Source: Methylocystaceae bacterium
GTDB lineage: Bacteria; Pseudomonadota; Alphaproteobacteria; Rhizobiales; Beijerinckiaceae
Length of the DNA stretch: 5,432 bases
Assembly (NCBI GenBank): GCA_003152255.1
Contig: PLZT01000548.1
Span: 5,196-10,627, forward strand
Reading direction: 5' to 3'
Below are positions 1 to 4,952 of the stretch, piece by piece. Positions within the stretch are counted from its first letter, which is position 1, and each line of letters starts with the position of its first letter. Made by a program: the position numbers and the translations under genes. Under the pieces are notes generated by a model. It did no database searches. It was given only the letters and a program-made list of their open reading frames with translations, and was not told where the DNA came from.

Positions 1-1
1 C

Positions 2-421
2 GACATCGCCGCGCGCGGCATCGATGTCGACGGCGTGAGCCATGTCGTCAATTTCGAATTGCCGGAAGTGCCGGAGGCCTATGTGCACCGCATCGGCCGC
101 ACGGCGCGCGCCGGCGCGACGGGACGCGCGATTTCGCTCTGCGACAACGCCGAGCGGCCGTTGCTGCGCGCCATCGAAAAGCTGACGCGCCAGACCATCG
201 ACGGCACCGACCGGCGCACGCCGGGCGGGCGTCACGAGGAGCCTGAGCAGGAAGTCCGCCGCCCGCGGCCGCAACAGCACCACCGCCCGCAAGGCGCGGG
301 AGCCGGCGCCCCGCGCGCCGCGCAACATGCGCAGGGCCGCCCGCAGGCGGCTACGGCGCCGCGCGGAACCGGCCAACCCGCCCGCCGCCCGAACAGCGGC
401 GCGACGCGCCGTCCGGCTTAA
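2..421 (+). CDS. rhlE: DEAD-box ATP-dependent RNA helicase, RhlE type, C-terminal part only (5' end outside window)
   Basis: The reading frame enters at base 2 and gives 139 residues before TAA at 419-421. Helicase motif V (ARGIDV, residues 4-9 of the fragment) and motif VI ([10 protein letters not shown], 29-38) are intact; these belong to the second RecA-like domain and contact ATP and RNA. They are followed by the RhlE-like stretch [13 protein letters not shown] (54-66). The last ~70 residues are a low-complexity basic tail rich in R, P, Q, A and G, typical of RhlE proteins and probably unstructured and RNA-binding. Family members unwind short RNA duplexes in ribosome assembly or mRNA decay in the cytoplasm. 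A GTG at 35 is internal, between motifs V and VI, and is not the start. A terminator hairpin follows 27 bases after the stop. The DEAD-box assignment is firm; the RhlE subtype is inferred from the tail and the post-motif VI sequence. Confidence 0.9.
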   Translation, partial: DIAARGIDVDGVSHVVNFELPEVPEAYVHRIGRTARAGATGRAISLCDNAERPLLRAIEKLTRQTIDGTDRRTPGGRHEEPEQEVRRPRPQQHHRPQGAGAGAPRAAQHAQGRPQAATAPRGTGQPARRPNSGATRRPA

Positions 422-447
422 GCCACGACTCTTCCCTTTCTCCCACA

Positions 448-473
448 CCGAAGTCGGCTGTTGCCGACTTCGG
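448..473 (+). terminator. Rho-independent terminator hairpin after the helicase gene
   Basis: There is a perfect 11-bp stem, CCGAAGTCGGC (448-458) with GCCGACTTCGG (463-473), and a TGTT tetraloop. It is followed by CATTTAAT, a weak T-run. It starts 27 bases after the helicase stop codon. The stem is strong but the T-tract is short, so termination may be partial. The hairpin sits inside the loop of a larger palindromic repeat (arms 438-446 and 510-518). Confidence 0.7.
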
Positions 474-482
474 CATTTAATG

Positions 483-508
483 CGCAAACCGGGAACACCC
501 GGTTTGCG
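483..508. repeat. Second perfect hairpin next to the helicase terminator
   Basis: CGCAAACCGGG (483-493) pairs perfectly with CCCGGTTTGCG (498-508) around an AACA loop, an 11-bp stem. It begins 9 bases after the terminator hairpin and has the same stem and loop length, but it has no T-run. It may act as a backup RNA structure or be a remnant of another small repeat. Its function is unknown. Confidence 0.6.
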
Positions 509-581
509 AGTGGGAGAAGGTGGCCTCGCGAAGCGGGGTCGGATGAGGGCTGATGGGAGGGATTCAACCAAGTCGCGACAT

Positions 582-633
582 CCCTCATCCGTCATGCTCC
601 GCATGCCACCTTCTCCCGTTCCACGGGAGAAGG
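582..633 (-). repeat. Palindromic intergenic repeat, unit 2
   Basis: This unit runs from CCCTCATCC at 582, through a core hairpin CATGC-TCC-GCATG (593-605) and GCCACC, to a hairpin CCTTCTCCCGT-TCC-ACGGGAGAAGG (609-633). It is oriented opposite to unit 1, so the GGATGAGGG ends of the two units face each other across 32 bases (550-581). The core hairpin differs in sequence from the other units but still pairs. It ends 82 bases before the ATG of the next gene. Confidence 0.7.
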
Positions 634-683
634 ATTCGCGCGCCCGCCTTGCGCCTTTCCATATTGCATTTTAATCTGCAATC

Positions 684-712
684 CTTCGCGGCGCGCCCGC
701 GAAGTGGGGAAG
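684..712 (+). promoter_or_regulatory. Leader hairpin and ribosome binding site of the small membrane protein gene
   Basis: CTTCGCGG (684-691) and CCGCGAAG (697-704) form a perfect 8-bp stem with a CGCGC loop. One base later comes the purine-rich Shine-Dalgarno sequence GGGGAAG (706-712), just ahead of ATG at 716. The Shine-Dalgarno supports the ATG at 716 over the in-frame GTG at 704, which lies within the stem and ahead of the Shine-Dalgarno. An AT-rich stretch upstream (660-682) contains the inverted repeat ATTGCA-N8-TGCAAT (663-668, 677-682) and a -10-like TTTAAT (670-675), but I see no convincing -35 box. Whether the hairpin affects translation is inference. Confidence 0.45.
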
Positions 713-715
713 ATC

Positions 716-1165
716 ATGGACAACGTCTTGGCGTCATTTTTCGCGCCGATCACGCTGCTGCTTGGCGGCGCGTTGGTCGCGCTCGGGTTTTTGTCCTTTC
801 TCGACCTCAATTTCTTCAAGACCAAGTTGCGGGCCAAGGTCGCCTTCGCGGTCGGGCTCGCCTTTCTCTTCGCCACCGAGGCGATGTTTCTCACCAGCAG
901 CGGCGCCGGGCGCTATCTCGCCGGGCTGCGCCTCGACGTGACCGACTGCGAATATAGGGTCGAGGAGGCTTTTCCGTTGGAGCGCGGCAAGCCCGGCCAT
1001 GTCATCTCCGACAATATCAAGGCCTGCATGGACGAGCTCGGTTACGACTGGAGCATCGACCATCCGCATTGCGAAGAGGCGAAGGTCGCCACCAATACTT
1101 TTTGCTATTTGCCGCGCGCGCCGCTCGCCCGCACGATTGTCGCGTTTCAGATGAAGTTCGAGTGA
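716..1165 (+). CDS. Uncharacterised membrane protein with two N-terminal transmembrane segments and a four-cysteine C-terminal domain
   Basis: I do not recognise this 149-residue protein. Two hydrophobic segments, about residues 8-30 and 41-61, are joined by a short loop containing K36, K38, R39 and K41. By the positive-inside rule that loop is probably cytoplasmic, which would place the ~85-residue C-terminal part in the periplasm. That part contains four cysteines (C78, C104, C119, C130), which could form two disulfides, and the segment DELGYDWSIDHPHCEEAK (residues 106-123), rich in acidic residues. The start is ATG 716, 3 bases after the end of GGGGAAG (706-712). The gene stands 294 bases after the helicase and 70 bases before chorismate mutase on the same strand. 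Base use matches the neighbours, so it looks native. Topology and disulfides are predictions. Confidence 0.8.
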   Translation: MDNVLASFFAPITLLLGGALVALGFLSFLDLNFFKTKLRAKVAFAVGLAFLFATEAMFLTSSGAGRYLAGLRLDVTDCEYRVEEAFPLERGKPGHVISDNIKACMDELGYDWSIDHPHCEEAKVATNTFCYLPRAPLARTIVAFQMKFE

Positions 1166-1183
1166 GGCGGGAAACCCCCGCGA

Positions 1184-1212
1184 TTGCGCGCGGCGCCGCG
1201 CTGCCCTAAGAC
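1184..1212 (+). promoter_or_regulatory. Possible weak promoter of the chorismate mutase gene
   Basis: TTGCGC (1184-1189) and TAAGAC (1207-1212) are separated by 17 bases, within the 70-base gap before chorismate mutase. Each matches the sigma-70 consensus at only three of six positions. Predicted transcription would start near 1219, about 17 bases before the ATG. This is a weak call; read-through from the membrane protein gene is an alternative. Confidence 0.25.
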
Positions 1213-1235
1213 AGGCGCGAAACCGCGAGCCCGCC

Positions 1236-2141
1236 ATGCAAAACGACGCCTTGTCCAAAACCCCGACCGACGCGCTCGCCGAGTTGCGCGGCGAGATCGA
1301 CCGCATCGATCTTGCCATGCACCGCCTTTTGATGCAGCGCGGCGAGATCATCGACCGGCTGATCGAGGTCAAGCGGACGCAATGTGGCGGACCTGGCGGC
1401 GGTTGCGCCTTCCGGCCCGACCGCGAGGCGCAGATGATGCGCGCGCTGGTCGAGCGCCACCGCGGCCTGCTGCCGCTCGCCGCGGTGGAGGGCATCTGGC
1501 GCGTCATCGTCTCGACCTTCACCTTCGTGCAGGCCCCCTATTCCGTCCACGCCGACGATTCCGGCGGCGACGCGCAGATGCGCGACAGCGCGCGCTTTCA
1601 TTTCGGCTTCACCGTGCCTTATGTCCCGCATCACGGTGCGGTCTCGGTCATCGACGCCGTGAGCGCGTCATCGGGCGATCTCGGCGTGCTGCGTTCGCTC
1701 GGCGGCTCCGGCGACGGCGCCTGGTGGCTCCGCCTGGTAGGCGAGCGCGCGCCAAAAATCATCGCGCAGCTGCCGTTCGTCGAGCGGCCCGATCATCCGG
1801 CGGGACTGCCGGTCTTCGTGGTGGCCAAGCCCGCCACCGATTTTTACGCGCAGGACATCGCGCTCTATTCGGTGTCGCTGCCGCGCTGGGCGCATGACGT
1901 GCCGGCGGCGGTCGCGGCGGCGGAGGGCGAGATTCTCGCCAGCGCGCCCAAAAGCGGCGGCCATGCGCTGCTGGTCGCCGCGCCCGCCAAAAACTCATCC
2001 ACAAAGACCGGCGCCGATCGATTGTTGGATGAGTTGAAGGCCTGCGGCGTCGAGGCGCCCGCCGTCGACGCGATCGGCGGTCACGCGACGCGCTTCGAGA
2101 TGAACGAAGCCCGCGCCGGCGTGTTCTCGCCGAAGGGTTAG
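1236..2141 (+). CDS. Chorismate mutase (AroQ type) with a long alphaproteobacterial C-terminal extension
   Basis: This 301-residue protein converts chorismate to prephenate, the first committed step to phenylalanine and tyrosine. Residues ~13-100 align by eye with the E. coli AroQ domain. The active-site residues appear conserved: R18 (R11 in E. coli), R35 (R28), K46 (K39), R63-E64 (R51-E52 in FRPDRE) and Q99 (Q88). A glycine-rich insertion (residues 50-57, CGGPGGGC) lies in the loop between the first and second helices. The remaining ~200 residues include RDSARFHFGFTVPYV (116-130). They contain stretches that look like worn versions of prephenate dehydratase and ACT segments, but the catalytic TRF motif is absent. 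An ordinary AroQ mutase is ~90-100 residues. The start is ATG 1236; no strong Shine-Dalgarno is visible, but upstream sequence supports no better start. The hisC and tyrA genes follow, consistent with aromatic amino acid synthesis. The mutase role is well supported; the tail's role is unknown. Confidence 0.9.
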   Translation: MQNDALSKTPTDALAELRGEIDRIDLAMHRLLMQRGEIIDRLIEVKRTQCGGPGGGCAFRPDREAQMMRALVERHRGLLPLAAVEGIWRVIVSTFTFVQAPYSVHADDSGGDAQMRDSARFHFGFTVPYVPHHGAVSVIDAVSASSGDLGVLRSLGGSGDGAWWLRLVGERAPKIIAQLPFVERPDHPAGLPVFVVAKPATDFYAQDIALYSVSLPRWAHDVPAAVAAAEGEILASAPKSGGHALLVAAPAKNSSTKTGADRLLDELKACGVEAPAVDAIGGHATRFEMNEARAGVFSPKG

Positions 2142-2152
2142 TGATCCCCATC

Positions 2153-2208
2153 GGCCCTCATCCGACCCCGCTTCGCGGGGCCACCTTCTCCCGTTCCACG
2201 GGAGAAGG
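2153..2208 (-). repeat. Palindromic intergenic repeat, unit 3
   Basis: The order is GGCCCTCATCCGA, core hairpin CCCCGC-TTC-GCGGGG (2166-2180), CCA, then hairpin CCTTCTCCCGT-TCC-ACGGGAGAAGG (2184-2208). The second hairpin is identical to that of unit 2. The repeat begins 11 bases after the chorismate mutase stop codon. Its first 40 bases are the exact reverse complement of 2268-2307 in unit 4. Confidence 0.8.
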
Positions 2209-2252
2209 GAGCGACCTTGCAATTTATTTTGCCGTATCAACCGGCGCCCCTT

Positions 2253-2307
2253 CCTTCTCCCACTTGTGGGAGAAGGTGGCCCCGCGAAGCGGGGTCGGAT
2301 GAGGGCC
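2253..2307 (+). repeat. Palindromic intergenic repeat, unit 4
   Basis: The order is hairpin CCTTCTCCCAC-TT-GTGGGAGAAGG (2253-2276), TGG, core hairpin CCCCGC-GAA-GCGGGG (2280-2294), then TCGGATGAGGGCC. It is inverted relative to unit 3. The repeat ends 28 bases before hisC, so it would sit in the leader of any hisC transcript coming from upstream. Confidence 0.8.
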
Positions 2308-2335
2308 CGCCGGCTTAGACCTGGAGCGCAACGTA

Positions 2336-3436
2336 ATGTGCAAACCCGCCCCGCGCGAAAACGTGCTGGCCATCGACATCTATGTTCCCGGCAAGAGCGC
2401 GGCCGCGGCGCGGGACGGCGCGCGCGTGTTCAAGCTCTCGGCCAATGAGACGCCGCTCGGCCCCTCCCCGCGCGCGATCACCGCCGCGCGCCAGAGCATC
2501 GAGCACGCCGCCGAATACCCGGAAGGCTCGTCAAAGCTGCTGCGCCAGGCGATCGGCGCGGCGCACAATCTCGACCCCGCGCGCATCATCGCCGGCGCGG
2601 GCTCGGACGAGATTCTGGAGCTGCTGGCGCTGGCCTTCATCGGGCCGGGCGACGAGGCGATCTACAGCCAACATGGCTTTCTCGAATATAAAATCGTCAC
2701 GCTCGCCGCCGGCGGAACGCCCATCGTCGCGCCCGAGACGAATTACACCGCCAATGTCGACGCGCTGCTCACCGCCGTGACGGCGAAAACCAAAATGGTC
2801 TTTCTCGCCAATCCGAACAATCCCACGGGAACGTATCTGCCTTTGAGCGAAGTCACGCGCCTCGCCGACGCGCTGCCGAAAAATGCGATCCTGGTGCTCG
2901 ACGCGGCCTATGCCGAATATGTGACGACGACGGAATACGAGGCCGGCGTCGCCCTCGCGACGCAGCGCGACAATGTGGTGATGACCCGCACCTTCTCGAA
3001 GATTTACGGTCTCGCCGGGCTGCGGCTCGGCTGGGGCTACGGCCCCGCCGAAATCATCGACGCGCTGAACCGCATCCGCTCGCCGTTCAACGTGTCGAGC
3101 GTCGCCTCGGCGGCCGGAATCGCCGCGCTGGAGGACAAGGCGCATCTTGGCGCCGCCATCGCCCATAACGCGGAGTGGCTGCCCTGGCTCGCGCAAAACA
3201 TCGCCGCGCTGGGGCTGGAGGTTCTGCCGAGCGTCGGCAATTTCCTGGCGATCCGCTTCCCCGACGAGGACGGCCGCCGCGCCGCCGACGCCGACAAATT
3301 CCTCACCGAGCGGGGCCTCGTGCTGCGCGCCATCACCGCCTATGGCATGCCGGAGTTTTTGCGCCTGACCGTCGGTTCGCGAGAGGCCAATGAGCGCGTC
3401 GTCGCCGCTCTGGCCGAGTTCGTGGGGCGCGGATGA
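2336..3436 (+). CDS. hisC: Histidinol-phosphate aminotransferase (HisC), possibly also an aromatic aminotransferase
   Basis: This 366-residue class I/II (fold type I) PLP-dependent aminotransferase has the length usual for HisC. Visible landmarks are the N-terminal VPGKSA and KLSANETPLGPSP (residues 17-22 and 33-45), GAGSDEIL (87-94), the PLP-contacting NPNNPTG (159-165), D189 and Y192 in LDAAYAEY, the PLP-binding lysine K222 in TFSKIYGLAGLRLGWG (219-234), R230, and the substrate-carboxylate arginine R343 in FLRLTVG. HisC moves an amino group from glutamate to imidazole-acetol phosphate in histidine synthesis. Homologues next to tyrA in Zymomonas and pseudomonads also transaminate aromatic keto acids. 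The position between chorismate mutase and tyrA, with no other his gene in view, fits that dual role, but sequence alone cannot prove it. The start ATG 2336 has GGAG at 2323-2326. The stop overlaps the tyrA start by four bases (ATGA), suggesting translational coupling. Confidence 0.93.
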   Translation: MCKPAPRENVLAIDIYVPGKSAAAARDGARVFKLSANETPLGPSPRAITAARQSIEHAAEYPEGSSKLLRQAIGAAHNLDPARIIAGAGSDEILELLALAFIGPGDEAIYSQHGFLEYKIVTLAAGGTPIVAPETNYTANVDALLTAVTAKTKMVFLANPNNPTGTYLPLSEVTRLADALPKNAILVLDAAYAEYVTTTEYEAGVALATQRDNVVMTRTFSKIYGLAGLRLGWGYGPAEIIDALNRIRSPFNVSSVASAAGIAALEDKAHLGAAIAHNAEWLPWLAQNIAALGLEVLPSVGNFLAIRFPDEDGRRAADADKFLTERGLVLRAITAYGMPEFLRLTVGSREANERVVAALAEFVGRG

Positions 3437-4368
3437 GCGACACGGCGCCGCTGTTCAAAAAGCTCTGCCTGATCGGCCTCGGCCTGATCGGTTCGTCGAT
3501 CGCGCGAGCCGCGCGCGCCAGGAACGCCGCGGCGGAAATCGCCGCCTATGACGCCTCGCCGCGGGTTCTCGCGCGCGTGCGCGAACTTGGGATCGCGGAC
3601 GACGCCAGCGGCGATTTAAGGAGCGCGCTGGCGGGCGCCGATCTCGTCATCCTCTGCGTTCCCGTAGGCTCGATTGGCGCGGTGGCGCGGACCTGCGCGC
3701 CCTATCTGGAGCGCGGCGCCATTCTCTCCGATGTCGGCTCGGTCAAGGGCTCGGTCGTGGCGCAGGTCGCGCCGCTGGTTCCCGCCGGCGTGCATTTCGT
3801 GCCGGCGCATCCGCTCGCCGGCACCGAATATTCCGGCCCGGACTCAGGCTTTTCGACGCTGTTCGAGAACCGCTGGTGTCTGCTCACGCCGACGCCCGAT
3901 ACGGACGCCGGCATGGTGGAGGAACTCGCCGAGTTCTGGAAGCGGCTCGGCGCCAAGGTCGAGGCGACGACGCCGGAGCATCACGATCTCGCGCTGGCGG
4001 TGACGAGCCATCTGCCGCATCTGATCGCCTTCAACATCGTGGGAACGGCGGCGCATCTCGAAACCGTCACGCAGTCCGAGGTGATCAAATTTTCGGCCTC
4101 GGGCTTTCGCGACTTCACCCGCATCGCCGCCTCCGACCCGACCATGTGGCGCGACGTGTTCCTGCACAATAAGGACGCCGTGCTCGACATGCTCGGCCGC
4201 TTCAACGCCGACCTGAAGTCGCTCCAAGGCATGATCGAGCAAGACGACGGCCAGGGCCTGTTCGATTTGTTCACGCGCACGCGGGCGATCCGCAAGGGCA
4301 TCGTGGAACAGGGCCAGGACACGGCCGCGCCGGACTTTGGGCGCCCGCATGACGGGAAGGCGCCATAG
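3433..4368 (+). CDS. tyrA: Prephenate/arogenate dehydrogenase (TyrA family)
   Basis: This 311-residue protein oxidatively decarboxylates prephenate to 4-hydroxyphenylpyruvate, or arogenate to tyrosine. It is a stand-alone TyrA without a mutase domain or C-terminal ACT domain. The N-terminal Rossmann fold has GLGLIGSS (residues 15-22) and an acidic D40 at the end of the second strand, which favours NAD over NADP. Further family motifs are VILCVP (72-77), SDVGSVKG (99-106), HPLAGTEYSG (126-135, with the conserved family histidine H126), SHLPHLIAF (192-200) and SGFRDFTRIAASDPTMW (223-239), part of the helical substrate-binding domain. The start ATG lies in the hisC stop (ATGA), so the two are almost certainly one transcript. 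Without an ACT domain, tyrosine feedback, if any, would act at the active site. Family assignment is firm; the preferred substrate (prephenate, arogenate or both) cannot be read from sequence. Confidence 0.93.
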   Translation: MSDTAPLFKKLCLIGLGLIGSSIARAARARNAAAEIAAYDASPRVLARVRELGIADDASGDLRSALAGADLVILCVPVGSIGAVARTCAPYLERGAILSDVGSVKGSVVAQVAPLVPAGVHFVPAHPLAGTEYSGPDSGFSTLFENRWCLLTPTPDTDAGMVEELAEFWKRLGAKVEATTPEHHDLALAVTSHLPHLIAFNIVGTAAHLETVTQSEVIKFSASGFRDFTRIAASDPTMWRDVFLHNKDAVLDMLGRFNADLKSLQGMIEQDDGQGLFDLFTRTRAIRKGIVEQGQDTAAPDFGRPHDGKAP

Positions 4369-4385
4369 GCTGGGCCGCCTAGGCG
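4361..4385. terminator. Terminator hairpin containing both convergent stop codons
   Basis: CGCC-A-TAGGC (4361-4370) pairs with GCCTA-GGCG (4377-4385), giving 9 bp with one bulged A and a TGGGCC loop. On the + strand it is followed by TCCTTTTCTTC, a plausible T-rich tail for ending tyrA transcription. The tyrA stop (4366-4368) lies in the left arm and the toxin stop (4379-4381, minus strand) in the right arm. On the minus strand the tail (CCTTCCCGTC) is poorer. The fold was assigned by hand. Confidence 0.5.
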
Positions 4386-4672
4386 TCCTTTTCTTCGCGA
4401 GCCTGCGCCGGATGCTTGACACTGATGACGACAATTTCGTCCGCGACCTGATCGACGAGATAATAGATCAGATAGCCATAACGCGGCGTCATCAGCTTGC
4501 GCGCGGCAGTTTGACGTTGCTCCCTCCCAAGAAGTGGAAAAATCAGCAAATTCTGTAAGCCGCGATAGATCGAGGCGCGAACCCGCGTGGCGGCGGCTGG
4601 ACTATGTTGGCGCAAATATTCGGCGATGTTCGCGATGTCTTTCGTCGCGCGCGGCGTGAACCGGAGCCTCAC
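4379..4672 (-). CDS. RelE/ParE-family type II toxin
   Basis: This 97-residue protein of the RelE/ParE fold has a basic N-terminus beginning RLRFTPRATKDI. Two helices follow, with EYLRQHSPAAATRVRASI (residues 18-35) and a loop FPLLGREQ (45-52). The C-terminal strands RKLMTPRYGYLIYYLVD (58-74) and DEIVVISVKHPAQAR (78-92) are typical of annotated 'plasmid stabilisation' ParE-like proteins. ParE toxins poison DNA gyrase while RelE toxins cleave mRNA at the ribosome; which applies here cannot be told from the sequence. The start is GTG at 4672-4670, overlapping the antitoxin stop as GTGA, so translation is probably coupled. Antitoxin-first order is the usual type II arrangement. The gene converges on tyrA, with 10 bases between the stop codons. 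No truncation is seen, so the pair may be functional. Confidence 0.85.
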   Translation of the reverse strand: MRLRFTPRATKDIANIAEYLRQHSPAAATRVRASIYRGLQNLLIFPLLGREQRQTAARKLMTPRYGYLIYYLVDQVADEIVVISVKHPAQAREEKDA

Positions 4673-4899
4673 GGATCGAAACGACGAAAGGCCGCTTCGA
4701 CCTCGGCTTCCGACGCGAACTCGCCGCGGCGCGCTTGCGCGACGCCCTCGAGCACATCGGGAAGATGCTTGGGGTCGATCTCTTCCGCCGCTTCGTCTTC
4801 ATGCCCCGCGAGGCAGAGCATCGCGCGCGCGATCTCGTCCTGATCGACGGGCGGCAAACGCCGGACGGTTTCGAGGGCGAGGTCGAGCAGTTTCGTCAT
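4669..4899 (-). CDS. Antitoxin partner of the RelE/ParE-like toxin
   Basis: This is a 76-residue acidic protein directly upstream of the toxin, sharing 4 bases with it. Residues 1-32 (LLDLALETVRRLPP, then QDEIARAML) look helical and resemble small antitoxins that I recall next to ParE-like toxins in Rhizobiales. Residues 34-50 are strongly acidic, and the C-terminus (EFASEAEVEAAFRRF, 60-74) is a common ending in this group. The expected role is binding and neutralising the toxin and perhaps repressing the operon. I see no clear ribbon-helix-helix DNA-binding motif. ATG 4899 is chosen because no upstream in-frame alternative is supported; it has no Shine-Dalgarno but lies 7 bases after a -10 box. 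The role rests mainly on its position and size. Confidence 0.75.
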   Translation of the reverse strand: MTKLLDLALETVRRLPPVDQDEIARAMLCLAGHEDEAAEEIDPKHLPDVLEGVAQARRGEFASEAEVEAAFRRFDP

Positions 4900-4905
4900 T
4901 GCATG

Positions 4906-4934
4906 AATCTAGAGCGCGGAACCCGAATTGTCAC
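4906..4934 (-). promoter_or_regulatory. Promoter of the toxin-antitoxin operon, predicted leaderless
   Basis: Read on the minus strand, a -35 box GTGACA (4934-4929, five of six consensus bases) and a -10 box TAGATT (4911-4906, four of six) are separated by exactly 17 bases. The first base 7 positions beyond the -10 box is 4899, the A of the antitoxin ATG. No Shine-Dalgarno is present between the -10 box and the ATG, consistent with a leaderless mRNA. Confidence 0.5.
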
Positions 4935-4952
4935 GCTGTTAATCCTCCGCAT

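Larger units (their letters stand above)
438..549 (+). repeat. Palindromic intergenic repeat, unit 1 (interrupted loop)
   Basis: The arms TTCTCCCAC (438-446) and GTGGGAGAA (510-518) are exact reverse complements. They match the first hairpin of unit 4 (2253-2276), where only two bases separate them. Here 63 bases (447-509) with two strong hairpins lie between them. The unit continues as GGTGGC, then the core hairpin CCTCGC-GAA-GCGGGG (524-538; one G·T wobble), then TCGGATGAGGG ending at 549. It resembles repeats that are dispersed in many Rhizobiales genomes. Confidence 0.65.
2153..2307. repeat. Composite element: perfect 40-bp inverted repeat between chorismate mutase and hisC
   Basis: Bases 2153-2192 and 2268-2307 are exact reverse complements over 40 bp, separated by 75 bases. 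The element fills most of the 194-base gap between two genes of one pathway. In RNA it could fold either as one long stem or as several local hairpins. Neither form is followed by a T-run, so it is not a standard terminator. It might instead weaken read-through, stabilise 3' ends or be cut by RNase III; these roles are inferred. Confidence 0.75.

Noticed and set aside
438..633. CRISPR array or insertion sequence as the source of the repeats
   Set aside because: The copies are not evenly spaced direct repeats and there is no cas gene, transposase or target duplication; the units are inverted palindromes of the REP type.
1188..1201. A perfect 14-bp palindrome GCGCGGCGCCGCGC before chorismate mutase
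   Set aside because: It is made only of G and C in GC-rich DNA, leaves no room for a loop, and has no T-run, so it is not supported as a terminator or operator.
734..1522. A 262-codon open frame on the minus strand
   Set aside because: It spans the membrane protein gene and the start of chorismate mutase in antisense, its product is low-complexity basic sequence, and both sense frames have family motifs or clear membrane segments. It is a GC-driven shadow.
2531..3196. A 221-codon open frame on the minus strand inside hisC
   Set aside because: It is antisense to the conserved HisC coding sequence and has Arg/Gly-rich composition typical of a shadow frame in high-GC DNA.
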